Assembly (NCBI GenBank): GCA_025201805.1
Contig: MU619361.1
Span: forward strand, 23,071-53,384
Source of the DNA: Parasitella parasitica
Lineage: Eukaryota > Mucoromycota > Mucoromycetes > Mucorales > Mucoraceae
Direction: 5' to 3'
Length of the DNA: 30,314 nt
Position 1 is the first letter of the stretch, and every line of letters starts with the position of its first letter. Below the pieces are notes generated by a model that saw only the letters and a list, made by a program, of their open reading frames with translations, had not been told where the DNA came from and did no database searches. Positions 18,941 through 30,290 of the stretch are shown here, one piece after another. A program made the translations under genes and the position numbers.

Positions 18941-19666
18941 ATGAAGATGTCAGAAAGAAAAATTAGCTCCAGTATGTCACACCCAGATTTAAATATGATG
19001 TGTAACAGGACAAGCTATATTTGAATATTTAAACCCACTTCCTCAAGCAATTGTGGACTTGATCAAAGACAATAACACTCAGAGCAAAGAATTGAAACAA
19101 AAGATACAAACATACCATTCTGCATCGAATTTTGCTAATTTAGATTAACGATATTTCCAACAATTAACATGGTGCGTATACTTGAGGTCAACAACATTAA
19201 ACAACAGGAAATTTGTTGAGGATGAGATACAGAGTAGGATGGACATTATTAAAGGCCGTGATGCTAGCGATAATACGTTATTCTCTTTGAAAGACATGGT
19301 GCATTCTATCAATCTATTTGTTGAGTTGCTCAAAATGAAAAATCACCAACCGAAATGTTTGATCCTTTATCCTTGATTACAGGGGGGCCGAGAAGGTGAA
19401 GGATAATGCAATGCCCATTATATCAGACATGCCTATATACCTTGGAGTACTCATTTCTCAAATCAAGCAAATAGCAACACTAGATCTCAAGCATCAACTG
19501 CAGCAATCAGCATATTGGTCGTTAATTGTAATGTAGACAGAAAGAGAAATGCAGCAACGCCAACAAGTTGGACGCATCTTTTGCACACTCTCCCCAGAAC
19601 ACACCTCAAGCTCCAATAGTGATCTGCCCTTGGGCTCTGAGTAGAGAGAAGAAAGTGTATTAGAAT
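18941..19666 (+). pseudogene. Possible decayed or mis-assembled gene, unrecognised
   Basis: Several coding-like stretches follow each other. Start MKMSERKISS at 18941 joins, through a 37-nt GTATGT...ACAG segment (18972-19008), to a frame ending at TAA 19146-19148. In that same frame, beyond the stop, comes FVEDEIQSRMDIIKGRDAS and a further helix-like stretch (19206-19343). After an acceptor-like TTACAG (19377-19382) comes EKVKDNAMPIISDMPIYLG (from 19391), then a further frame to about 19666. The pieces read like one helical protein, but I cannot join them without a stop or phase clash. It could be a real gene with introns I misread, or a relic. Confidence 0.35.
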
Positions 19667-19739
19667 ACTATTCCCGTCAATTTTTTCAATAAAACAGTTT
19701 CCGATGCTATAACAAGCATTCGATTTCGACCAAAACAAC

Positions 19740-22190
19740 TATACGATATGGTAAAGTTTAATCAGTAAACGTAGAGAAAAATTTTCATAAACGGTATCAT
19801 TTTAGTACAAAACAGAGACTTTTATAAGTACGCATTTGCTCAAATTTTATACCGTAAACGCAATCCTATATCAATACAAAATTAAGTCAAAATCCCAAAT
19901 ACTCTTATTTACCAAACTGTACAGAGAAGTAGGGCGAGTACTGCATAAAATTTTGGAGGGATATGGATTGGACTCAAATAAATGAGTCTAGCTCATTCTA
20001 CGTCTTTTTTTTTTTTTTTGATTTCATTAATTTTGGCTTATTACTTTAATAAAGACTTGACTTTTCCAAAGAAATAGCAAAGAGATATATTGCTATACTA
20101 GATTTATTTAGGAAAGTATAAATTTTGGTATTTGCGCTTGATAATAATTAGTTATGACGATTATCATGTTAATTGAAGCGTATTTCTATGTTTTCTACGT
20201 ATTTCTGTGTGGAGAAAAAACTTTTATTTTCATAATCAACTAGTTAGTTATAACATTTGCAATAAAAATCGCCAAACTGAGATCGATCTTGGGAAACTCA
20301 TAGTTGACCCATCGCTTTATACTTCAAACATTTTTTGCATTGACGAGAAAATGTATATATATCACCAGAAAACAGTGTTTATTATAAAAAAAATCCATAT
20401 AAACGTTTGTACCTATCAATGCAAACCAAATCAGGGTTTGTTTTGAGCTTGATTAATACAGACCTAATCAGGTATACTTGGTATACAGAGATAACGCTAA
20501 ATCAGATACATCTAGTAAAGTATAATAATGGCCTATGGAATTTGTTCAAATTAGCGAAAAATATTGTCAAGTAATAAAGATATTGGGCTTGGTTTTAGGA
20601 TTAAATGGCACAACTTTTCAGTTTATACATGAATTGCAACCAACGACTATTGTTGTTATTCAACAAGCAAAATATGAGGTCAATAGGTAACTTGGAAATA
20701 TCTTGATATGAATCGATGACTAAGGTGTTGTGAAATATAGATTCAAAAGTCATTCTGATGCAGATAGATTCTTTTATTGAAAATGAATGCTACTCAACGT
20801 AAGCATTTACTTTTTTCCTCGCTTAAATGCATCATCTGCAATGTCTAATATTTTTTCAAGCTGTTAAGCAATGAAAGTATCTTTTTTAGCTGAAGTCTAC
20901 CTCTGTAGCTTCATTCTTTAACACATGTATAATTTGCTACATTTTTGTTTTGACTTTAGGTTCTTTGAACGCCCTATTATTGTTTACGGCTTTTACAGAT
21001 GAAAACAAAACTACTTCCTAGTATGTTTGAGGCCACTGATTTGTGATAATAAATTGAGCAAGTAGGCTACAGGATGTTGTTGACCGATTTTGAATTCGAT
21101 TTTGCAGCTATTGTTGAATCTGTAGGCAGGAAATATTTCTCTAATCTTCCTTGGTGTAGTCATTGCGATGCGATCAATTAAAGGTCGTGCTATTATGGAT
21201 GTGCTCTATGGTTCTATTTGCTTTTCAAAAAGTTTGGTTCCTCTATATGTAATAGCCAGCCGAAGTACTGACTTTATGTTTATAAACGATATTCCCTCTA
21301 ATTCGATAATATGGAAGGCATCATAAGATACGCTCATTGCGTTTTCTCTGTCATTTTCTTTTGATAAACTTTTTTTTTGAATATAGTACTGACATCAAAT
21401 CATCTGCTTTTCAGCGATTAAAGCTGCAAGTGCTTGGTTATTGTGAAATAAACTAGCAAGTTGCATTTCATCGTAGTAGTTCTTCATCTCAAGCCTAATA
21501 TTTCATAGATTGACATTATGCAGCTTGTAGAGGGTCGATTTCTAATCAATATCTCGAGTGCCAAGGAATAGGCGTGGTATTTTTGAAGCTGATATGCAAT
21601 AACTTTATTATGATGCAAGTATTTAACCTTTCGTGTCTAGAATGGTCATTTCATGATCACAGGTATGACTACACGTACATGCTTACTTGGTCATACGGGC
21701 CATGACGATAATAAATAAAACACTGTCATCGTTTTAAGCGCAAGACGCAATGTAGGTGGATACACAGCTAGAGTAATCAGGCATTAGGACAAACGGGCAA
21801 GCTTAATTTTTGCCGTTGCAAACCTTGGCTTTGAACAGAAATTTATAGGTAAAAGCTTGCTTTCAGATGCATCATGATGATCTGCAATTTAAACAATTGC
21901 AACAAACAGCCATTATCCGAGATGCATATGTAAATACGGCAGCTTCAAAAAGGATTGCAAGAGCAGATCTCATCTCTATATTTCTTCAGCCCTTTCATTA
22001 ATTTAGAAACAAACAGCCATAATAGAAACTAGAAACGGGGAAAGAAGGATGCTTGCTTTTGTTTTCTGATTGCGTTTTTAGCTAATCAAACAAATAAACT
22101 TCCAAGACAAAAAAAAGGTGCTTAAAAACAAAAATGGCAATTTAAACCACCAGAAAAGGCCCCCACCCTTTCTTTCTTCCTCTCTTTTTT
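19740..22190. other. Gene-poor AT-rich region with exon-like fragments
   Basis: No intact gene of size. Short plus-strand frames with splice-like borders occur: 20207-20446; 20535-20690 (contains FIHELQPTTIVVIQQAKYE), whose end has a GTAACT donor and a matching acceptor at about 20740; 20960-21019 after TTTAG and before GTATGT; about 21074-21179; and 21867-22000 after TTTCAG. Stops separate them and I could not assemble a product. No terminal repeats or transposase motifs were seen. Confidence 0.4.
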
Positions 22191-22193
22191 TTT

Positions 22194-22281
22194 TATAAAA
22201 TACCCCTACAATTTTATTGTGATTTTTCTCTTCTTTTTTCCTCTTTCCTCCTCAACAAACTACACTTGACAAACCAAAGAA
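22194..22281 (+). promoter_or_regulatory. TATA box and pyrimidine-rich leader of the Cdc4-like gene
   Basis: TATAAAA at 22194-22200 lies about 80 bases upstream of the ATG. It is followed by a CT-rich stretch (22225-22252), a common arrangement at fungal transcription starts. Confidence 0.6.
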
Positions 22282-23908
22282 ATGACGAAACAAGATCTTT
22301 CTCCACCAGCAACACCACCAACACATAGCCCTGTCCCATATAGATTGAATTTACAACACCAATTGCTATCACCATCATCAGTAAAAGCAGAAGAAACAGG
22401 AGATAAACAAGATTATTTAACTAATTTAAAAAACTCCTTTCACCTCCTCACACCTACCCAGAAGCAATACTTTTTATTCGATATTATCAGCAGTTGTGAT
22501 AATTCTCAACTTACTTTTCTAAACAACATCATTGCACCTCGTCTAAAAGTCGACTTTTTCAAAGAATTACCACCAGAGATCTCTTTATTGATCCTATCTT
22601 ACATCACTGTGCCTTCCACATTGACTCGTGCAGCATGTGTTTCGAAACATTGGAACATTTTAATACGGGATGAGGCCCTTTGGAAATCTCTCTGCAAATT
22701 CCACTGCTATAAACCACCCAACAAAGATGGATTTTGTTATCGAGAGTATTTTAAACGCAAATACAGCATTGCATGTGCTTGGAATAAAGGTGGCAAAGTC
22801 ACCACAGTGGATGGCGGCTTTACTCAAGGTCTGGTGACCTCACTCCAGTTTGATGAAAAATTCACAGTTGTAGGATGTGATAATCACCGCATTGAAGTAT
22901 TTGATACCAATTCTGGCAAAAAAATCCGTACATTGGAAGGGCATGAAGGTGGTGTTTGGGCATTGCAATTTAAAGGAGGTGACGAGCAAGATCCCGAGAG
23001 AATATTACTTTCTGGTGGCTGTGATAGGTAAATTGTCGAAGAAAAAAGGGGGTGAGGGGAGTCCAATAAAGAGCTTTACACTTATTTTATTACATAGGGA
23101 TGTACGAGTTTGGGACCTAAATCGTGGTAAATTAAAGTACATCCTCCGTGGTCACACTTCCACTGTAAGATGTTTGAAGATTAGAGACAAACGAATTGCG
23201 GTAACGGGCTCACGAGACACGACATTGAGAGTATGGGATATTAAAAGAGGCATTTTGTTACATGTCCTTACTGGACATCAAGCATCGGTGAGGTGTGTTG
23301 ATATCCATGGCGACGTTGCTGTGTCTGGTTCGTACGATTCTACTGCTAGAATATGGGATTTGCGTACTGGTTTATGTAAACATGTACTCATTGGTCATGT
23401 ATCCCAAATTTATACCATTGTGACTAATGGAACCATTATTGCTACTGGATCAATGGATGCGCATATTCGAATTTGGTCTGTTGAGACTGGTGAATGTTTA
23501 TCCACTTTGCATGGACATACTTCGCTTGTGGGGCAGTTACAGTTGTCAGGAAATATACTTGTGTCTGGAGGAGCTGACGGTTGTGTCAGAGTCTGGGATA
23601 TGGAAACATTTGAATGTACTCAACAATTCTCAGCACACGATAACTCTATCACTTGCTTGCAATTTGATAATGATCATATACTTAGTGCCGCAAATGATGG
23701 CAAAGTCAAGCTTTGGGATATCAAACGTGGAAGATTATTGCGGAATTTTACTCAACCTTCGAAGATTGTTTGGAAAATACAGTTTAACGATACCAAAGCC
23801 GTTGTATTGATGCAAAGACCAAGATCAGATGGATCAGACGAGGGCAGAACTGTGATGGAAATACATGATTTTGATTTGTCAGCATCCTCGCTCATAGAGG
23901 AATTGTAA
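22282..23908 (+). CDS. F-box/WD40 SCF substrate receptor, FBXW7/Cdc4 type
   Basis: Two exons (22282-23027, 23098-23908) joined in phase 2 give 518 aa. Residues 1-45 are Ser/Pro-rich. About 48-88 resemble the dimerisation (D) domain that precedes the F-box in Cdc4, Pop1 and Fbw7. The F-box is about 91-137 (FFKELPPEISLLILSYI ... VSKHWNILIRDEALWK) and would bind Skp1. Eight WD40 blades follow, each ending in (V/I)WD or similar. The three arginines that bind the phosphodegron in human FBXW7 are conserved by alignment: HTSTVR (R273), GSRD (R288) and QASVR (R314). It should therefore recognise phosphorylated T-P-x-x-S/E degrons, as for cyclin E or Sic1-type cell-cycle regulators. The single intron falls inside an early WD blade. 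Confidence 0.95.
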
Positions 23909-25880
23909 ATATAGCTTTTTGCTTCAAATTCGGACAATGTTAATTTTCTCTTGGGCGAATCAAAATTAAAATTCGAATACTTAGGCTACTTTTTTTGGCA
24001 AACCAGAAAAGAATTTTAGAACTCAATAATACCACTTTTAGACACTCTGCTTACAAAATGACCTATCAATGTATCTTTCTTTCTAGTCTTTTCACTAAAC
24101 TCCTGAATTCAGTCAGTGTCGTAAATTACTACTGAAAATTGGAAGATGATAATGTAATGTCTTCTGACGAAAAAGTCGTCTCATTTTTAGAAGAGACCAA
24201 CACACAGAATTTTGAGCAACAAGATCAAAATTTATTTAGTGTAGAGCGCGTGTGCGAACATTTGATAAAAGGTGAATAGTAGTCAAATATAAACTAATAA
24301 ATAAAAACTTGTATTTGGAGTGGAAAGAGAGATCCATTTTGATTCTCAAGCCTTTATAAGTGATGGCATTCTATGATTCAAAATTTGCATACTATACAAA
24401 AGATTTCTGTGAAAAAAAAAAAAATAGCTGGAGAACACCGAGAAAATAATTCTCTTCTGAACAAAGCAATAGTAAAAAAGCATGAACCGATATAACTCAA
24501 TAGCATTGCTGCTTCTGAATTCACAATATCATGCAAGTAAAGGCTCCCTTCCGAAATGTATGCGACACTACACAATATAAACTACTGTACCCAAAAATGA
24601 TTTTTTGGTTTTAAGTAGGATATTTAATTTATCTTGGTCTGTGGTGTTCACATATAGAGATTGAAAGGATACACGAAGAAATAACAGTGTAAATCAAGAT
24701 TTGTTTAATTGTTATTGACATAAAAAGCAGACTGTGCATATAAATAACACTTTACGATGTACTTCATGTAAAAACCAGAGAATAAAGTTTTTTTTTAATG
24801 CCGAATATCGAAATCAAATAGGTGAAGTTAACCGTTTACATATTAGATTCTTGGGACTTTGTCAAGTTAACCAAAGGTGTGTAAATAGACTGTCATTGAC
24901 AGATTTCAGAACGCTATATCTAATGCAATTCAGTGTGATGGATCCCAATCTTTCAAGAAATATGATCTTCCTTCCGTACCTGCAGTCCGTTCAAGACTCA
25001 TCTTGCTTTGCTCTCATGATGTATTCCTCTAAAGTCTTCATTATCTGAAAATGGATTATCTTTCAAGTTGAGATTGAATTACTGCTATTTCTACATCTCG
25101 CCGATCCGTAATCGGAAATGCCACCAGCGTTTATCATAGACAAAAAGTGAACACGAATTTTAGCAAGGTTGGCTATTTTTGTATACTACCTTTTTCAAAA
25201 TTAACCATTAGCGTTCCTAGACTTCATTGAACGAATTAATAAAGTAGCGTGTTTTCTTGGATATTGTATAGCTACATCAATTGACATATCTTGATATGGT
25301 CTCTTTTACTTCTCATTAATTTATTCGCAATTTTCTTGGATAGATCAAGTTAAGTATGAGTGCATTTTTGTGATTGAACTTTTCTCTACTGAGATGTTCT
25401 TGTTATTGAATCATGTTACAACGACAGGGAACTGCTAATTTCCTTCCATTTTTTTGCATTTGGCATTGGAGATTGCCATTAATAAATTTAGTTTCTTCAA
25501 GTAATCAGGTCATGATTTGACTCAGTTAGTTTGGAAGACAGGTTTCTTGAGACTTGAAAGGAGAATGTAAAAGAAAGGATCAATGCGTGCGGCATGAGTT
25601 ACCCTACCCATCATTATGAAACGTTGTATGCATATCAGAGTGGCTTATGGGTAATTGAAATCAGAGCATCATGAAATGCTTTTACCTAGTTGACATGAGA
25701 TAATTGATCGCCAATGAGGGAAAATCATTCCCTTTTCATATTCTCTTCCCATTGTATTCATATTCATTGTGGACCAATTTTCATGACAAATCCAGTATCC
25801 CACACTAAGAGCGCGTATTATTTAAGAGGTACAAATTCGGGACTGGAAGTGTACCAATTTTCCTCTCTGTTTACGACACC
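23909..25880. other. Intergenic region with small coding-like fragments
   Basis: Nearly 2 kb without a supported gene. A frame at 24157-24279 starts MSSDEKVVSFLEETNTQ and ends in a possible GTGAAT donor, resembling an isolated first exon. A 104-codon frame at 24734-25048 starts from a non-ATG or late position, and its composition is not convincing. The last 300 bases must hold the promoter of the hydrolase-phosphatase gene; no clear TATA was chosen. Confidence 0.45.
24157..24279 (+). other. Possible orphan first exon or short ORF
   Basis: The codons run MSSDEKVVSFLEETNTQ, then a helix-like acidic stretch for 40 aa to a TAG that overlaps a GTGAAT donor-like site. A branch-like CTAAT lies about 20 bases later, but the only acceptor that fits leads to a stop within eight codons. 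It may be a relic. Confidence 0.2.
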
Positions 25881-27900
25881 ATGTCTAAATTGTATATTTT
25901 AAACGAAAAGAATGAGACCATTGTTGGTATACTTGAGAAAAAGCCTGAGATTGATGCAAATCGACCACAACCACGAGTTGTATTAATTGTGCACGGCATT
26001 TTAGGTTGGTTGGGAATTGTTTTTAGTTCTTGGGATCTTGTTAACTTGTATTTAATAGGCCACAAAGATTATTTATTTCAAAGAGTACTTTCACAAACGC
26101 TTCCGATTACCTCATTTCGGTTTGATTTCAGAGGAAATGGTGAGAGTGGTGGCTCTCCCGGATACTGCAATATTTTGGTACGTTCATGCGCATCAAAGAG
26201 TACAGGGCATATGTTTATGTAAATTATAGGAAGACGCAGAAGATATCCACACAGTTGCAAAATATTTTGAAGAATTAGGATATGAAATCTATGCGGTGAT
26301 CGGTCATTCCCGAGGTAAATATGAGAATATTTCATAATACGGCAGTCGTTTAATTATTAAAATAGGTGCATTATCTGCATTCAAGTTTGCTACCACATGC
26401 GAGAAACCATTGCCCATAGTGGTTAATTTATCGGGAAGATACAAAATGAATGACAATCAATTAAAGACAAGTCGACCTGAAATTGGGAAAGCACTACAAG
26501 AACATGTAGGTTCTTCATTTAACATTAGGAATTCATTACAGATAAATAACATTAAATTTTAGGGATATTTTGATTGGCATGTAAAGCAAAGGGATCGCAT
26601 TGCAACTGTCAAAGTAACTCAACCAGAGGTAGACAAGTTTTATAATTGGTCAAACGAACATGGTAATATAGAATTGATTTAAATTCACGATTTAGTAGAT
26701 TTAAACTGACTCTATAACTACAGTTTCGAGAATGCCATTAGCAACATGTGTATTGACATGTCATGGATTGAAAGACAAAGTACTGCAGTATTTTATGAAA
26801 TTAATCGCCCTTCATATTTTAATTTACCATTTATAGACTGTACCCCCTTACAATGCGGCTATGTTTGCAAACAAGATTCCTAATCATACGCTAGTCCTTT
26901 TGCCAGAGGGCGACCACAATTTCAGAGGCCAGTTTGAACAGGTAACCAAAGTTGTAATCGATTTCTTTGCCAAGCATGAACATGATAACTACCAAAGAGC
27001 GCTTGCGATGGGCCAGACAACAAGCCTTGTCATTCCTCGTTGGATTGATATTGATGGCGTAAGCAATTTTCGCGATATTGGTGGTTGGCCGCTGAAAGAT
27101 GGAAGCGGCTATATCCGTGAAAGAGTGGTGTTCAGATCTGGACATTTATCTAAATTGTCAACTCAGGGCAGAGCTCAATTGAATAAATTAAACATTAAGG
27201 CTACATTTGACTTTAGATTGGATCATGAAATTAAAAGAGACGGTATCATGCAGTAAGTTTTAATTATTAGCAATGTCAAGTATGCAAACGTGTTCACTGT
27301 ATTTACTACAGAAAATTGCCTGGTGTTACTCGATTCGGATATAATCTGTACGAAAATGTTGTCAAATCCGACAAGGATCTATTCAGAACGTTGATGGTAT
27401 ACTTGGAGGGAGAGGAAGGGTTTGCTAGAGGCTACATGTCCATCCTGGAATCCGGTAAAAAGCTAATTGGTGATGTGTTCAGATACATGGTTGCCGAGCT
27501 GTCTATCGAAGAAAAGTCTGCCATCATAGCTCACTGCACAGCAGGCAAAGACCGAACTGGAGTCTTTATCATGACATTGCTTGGATTATGTGGTGTTGAT
27601 GAGGAAGTGATTGTTAGAGAATACGAACTGACTAATCTTGGCTATTTTGATTTTGAGCAAAATTTGGAAGAAAGAGCAGCGCAACTGGACATCACTGTGG
27701 ACGCTATGCGTGCAGCCTTGTCTGCCTCCGTAGGCGGAATGAGGCTAACAATCAGCCAAATTAAGCAAAAATACGGATCGTTTGAAGGCTTTGTCAGAGA
27801 AGGCTGTGGACTGTCAAGCTCTGAAGTTCAGGCTCTTCGAGATTTAATGATTATGCCTATACGATTTGAGGAACGTCAGTTATATAGACCTAAAATTTAG
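25881..27900 (+). CDS. Alpha/beta hydrolase fused to HCxxGKDRTG-type phosphatase
   Basis: Eight exons (25881-26004, 26059-26177, 26230-26314, 26366-26505, 26563-26662, 26724-26779, 26837-27252, 27312-27900), all phases closed, 542 aa. Residues 1-252 are an alpha/beta hydrolase: oxyanion-region HGILGHKD, FDFRGNGES, nucleophile elbow GHSRG (Ser108), acid GLKDK (Asp207) and EGDHNF (His235). Residues about 277-530 are a Tyr-phosphatase 3/IphP-type domain: the entry motif SNFRDIGGWPLKDG at about 284, the P-loop HCTAGKDRTG with Cys422 and Arg428, and a long C-terminal helical part. The Lys-Asp in that loop is typical of atypical lipid phosphatases such as MptpB, so phosphoinositides as well as phosphotyrosine are possible substrates. 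Exon 7 encodes both His235 and the NFRDIGG motif, so the fusion is not produced by joining exons of two genes. No signal peptide is seen; a cytosolic location is likely. Confidence 0.92.
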
Positions 27901-28141
27901 AAATTAGCTATTGCAGTATGGAAAGGAAGAATGTATAAAAAACCTCCGTTTATTATGCTCCCCCCAAATACAATTGAAGCACACACATTTATACACGCAC
28001 GTACTTGCACCAACTCAGTGGGCAATACAATAAGAAACACCCCTTTTGTGTGCAAAATACATTTACACATATTTAAATGCAATTTAAACCCTTCTTTCCT
28101 CTTCCTTCTTTCCTCTCTATCTTTTTTGCTTTCTTTTTTCA
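27901..28141 (+). promoter_or_regulatory. Short promoter/leader of the F-box/LRR gene
   Basis: Only 241 bp separate the upstream stop from this ATG on the same strand. The last 50 bases are almost pure pyrimidine (28090-28139), like the leaders of VMA4 and the Cdc4-like gene. Confidence 0.5.
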
Positions 28142-29392
28142 ATGGACTATCAGTATACCAATCAACCTCATTTAGCCGTATGCTTGCCCGAAATTGTAAG
28201 CCATATCCTGTCATTTCTTGTCCCTTCACAATTTCAAGATGAACCAAAAAAGAAGATTAATGTCGACCTTTATCCATGTATGTTGGTGAATCGTCTGTGG
28301 CATGACAGTGCTAGTCGAATTGTTTGGAGAAAGGCTTATTTCGAGGACACAAAAGATGATTTGGATATCTTTCTCAAATTTGCCTCTGTAATGTACGATG
28401 CACCCATCCCAGTGATATCGCCTTCCACCTCCTCATCATCAGCAAGTGCTGCACAGCTAGCGATCAGTCAATACTCGGATACGCCCGCCTTGTCGAGCTA
28501 CCCAAGTAGATCCTCCTCTATATCTAGTGTGTCTACAGTCGATACGCCTGCTGAATACTATGACGGGCATGATACAAAAATGACAACTGATGAACTTTTT
28601 GCTGAGATCGATGTCCGAGCTCAAAAACACATGGATACAACTGCCCGACTGTCAACATACCGCAATGCATTACGGGCGTTATCTATTCGAAAAATGAAGG
28701 AAAAAACTATCAACGAGCCACTATCCCGCATTGGACAGAATGCCAACAAATTGGAGCATTTGGATGTATACATCTGTGATCACTTTTCTAACGAAGCGCT
28801 GAATCCCTTCCTGGCCCATTCAAACCTTACTTATCTGTCACTAGCAGGCTGTCATCATATCTCCGATAGTGCTATCCTCAAAGTAGCTGAATACTGTCGT
28901 CGTTTGGAGCATTTAGATTTACGTGCATGTGGACTAGTTTCAGATGTCTCCTTGTCAGCTATTGCTATGCAATGCCCCCGTTTAAGGCACCTAAATGTGG
29001 GTCGTATCCGAGATCGTGAAAAAGTCTCTATCAAGTCCATTGCGCTAATTGCTCAGTACACTCAAGCTGCTGTTTTGGGCTTGGCTGGCTGTGACATTGA
29101 CGATGCTTGCATGCAGATACTAGCAAGATATAGGTCAACAGGATTGGAGCGTGTATCAGTTAATAGCTGCTTTAAGATCTCAAATGAAACTGTCTATGCC
29201 TACATCAAGTATTGTCCAAATTTGTCGGTATTTGAGATGAAAGAATGTCATAATGTGAATGATTGGGGAGCAGTCGCTGAATTGGTACAAAGAAAGGTCT
29301 TGCTAACCTTGTGCGATGAACAGAACAGAGCTTGCGCAGATTGGGCGAGGATACGTGGAAGGACCTTGGATGTCAAAGCACCCCTCAAGTAA
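28142..29392 (+). CDS. F-box/leucine-rich-repeat protein (FBXL/Amn1-like)
   Basis: A single 416-codon exon. The N-terminus (about 12-70) is a divergent F-box: VCLPEIVSHILSFLVPSQF, then CMLVNRLWHDSASRIVWRKAYF, with an insert between its helices, common in fungal members. A Ser/Thr-rich linker spans about 95-140. From about 200 onward come cysteine-containing LRRs of the FBXL class (LTYLSLAGCHHISDSAI, LEHLDLRACGLVSDVSL, LRHLNVGRI, LERVSVNSCFKISNETV, LSVFEMKECHNVNDW). Such proteins recruit substrates to SCF ligases through the LRR arc. Yeast Amn1 and Grr1 and animal FBXL2/20 share the repeat type; the exact orthologue is uncertain. Start is the first ATG after the pyrimidine-rich leader. It is intronless, unlike every other intact protein gene here. 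Confidence 0.88.
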   Translation: MDYQYTNQPHLAVCLPEIVSHILSFLVPSQFQDEPKKKINVDLYPCMLVNRLWHDSASRIVWRKAYFEDTKDDLDIFLKFASVMYDAPIPVISPSTSSSSASAAQLAISQYSDTPALSSYPSRSSSISSVSTVDTPAEYYDGHDTKMTTDELFAEIDVRAQKHMDTTARLSTYRNALRALSIRKMKEKTINEPLSRIGQNANKLEHLDVYICDHFSNEALNPFLAHSNLTYLSLAGCHHISDSAILKVAEYCRRLEHLDLRACGLVSDVSLSAIAMQCPRLRHLNVGRIRDREKVSIKSIALIAQYTQAAVLGLAGCDIDDACMQILARYRSTGLERVSVNSCFKISNETVYAYIKYCPNLSVFEMKECHNVNDWGAVAELVQRKVLLTLCDEQNRACADWARIRGRTLDVKAPLK

Positions 29393-30290
29393 CGCTATTA
29401 TACAGAAAGTAAAAAAGTAAAATACATAATACCCCATACTACTACATACCACTTTTTGATGTATATAAATTTACAATACAATACCCCTACGCTCGCTTAA
29501 TTTATCTCAATTTTACTCTTTTGGATACATTGACTATCTTAATAAACAATATCTCCAAATACCATAAAGAATGCAATTGATATCATGCCGGTTATCTGGT
29601 AAAAAAGAACCCCCACAAACTATGCATACATATGCACATCGAGAATTGTTTGATAGAATACAGTTCGGTTGGTAAATTTTGTCTGTTTTGAAAACGCCTA
29701 ATAGCTCATACTGGACAGTACTCAGGCTTCGTATGATCTGAGAGCGTCTGTTCAAACAACAAGACGATGTATAACCAAGCTTTTCTTTTTCTGGTATGTT
29801 TATACCAATACAATGATACAATAGTATATTTAAATGTGTAGATTTATTCTACAATGACTTTTTTACATATGATAGCGAGTCTTTAATAGATGGACGTCAA
29901 TATTTGAAGATTTTAGTTCTTTTAGAATAAAATCTATCTATCATCTAATCGAATTTCCTTTTCCTTTTTTTTTTTTTTTTTTTACGATTTGCAATAAATC
30001 CACAATCTACTCACAGATGTTGAATTTTAACGACTAAAGCTTTCAGATGATTAAATGTTGCATTAATTTGCTGTAATTGATATGCCTTTATAGCTTTTTT
30101 TGTTGAGTTTTGGTTGCAAACAGGTTACGAATACTGTTAAAATGCCCAGCGTGAGAAATGATTTTGTTGTTTATCACGATAATAGCCTACCAGTTTATCG
30201 ACAACTAAGATTGAATTCGCGTTTATAATTTGAATTGATTGGTTTTAATCTGCTTTTGTTGTTACATCAGTAAGTAGTAGCAGTATTTTG
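29393..30290. other. Intergenic region, right edge
   Basis: No gene supported. A run of 18 T lies at about 29966-29983. The 95-codon minus frame at 29534-29821 has no recognisable features. Confidence 0.55.

Noticed and set aside
22877..23908. 343-codon frame suggesting an intronless shorter WD40 protein
   Set aside because: It reads through the 70-nt intron from a different frame; splicing 23027/23098 gives the full F-box/WD40 protein with correct blade spacing.
24734..25048. 104-codon open frame between genes
   Set aside because: No recognisable motif, no plausible promoter or intron context; length is within chance expectation in AT-rich sequence only marginally, so not called as a gene.
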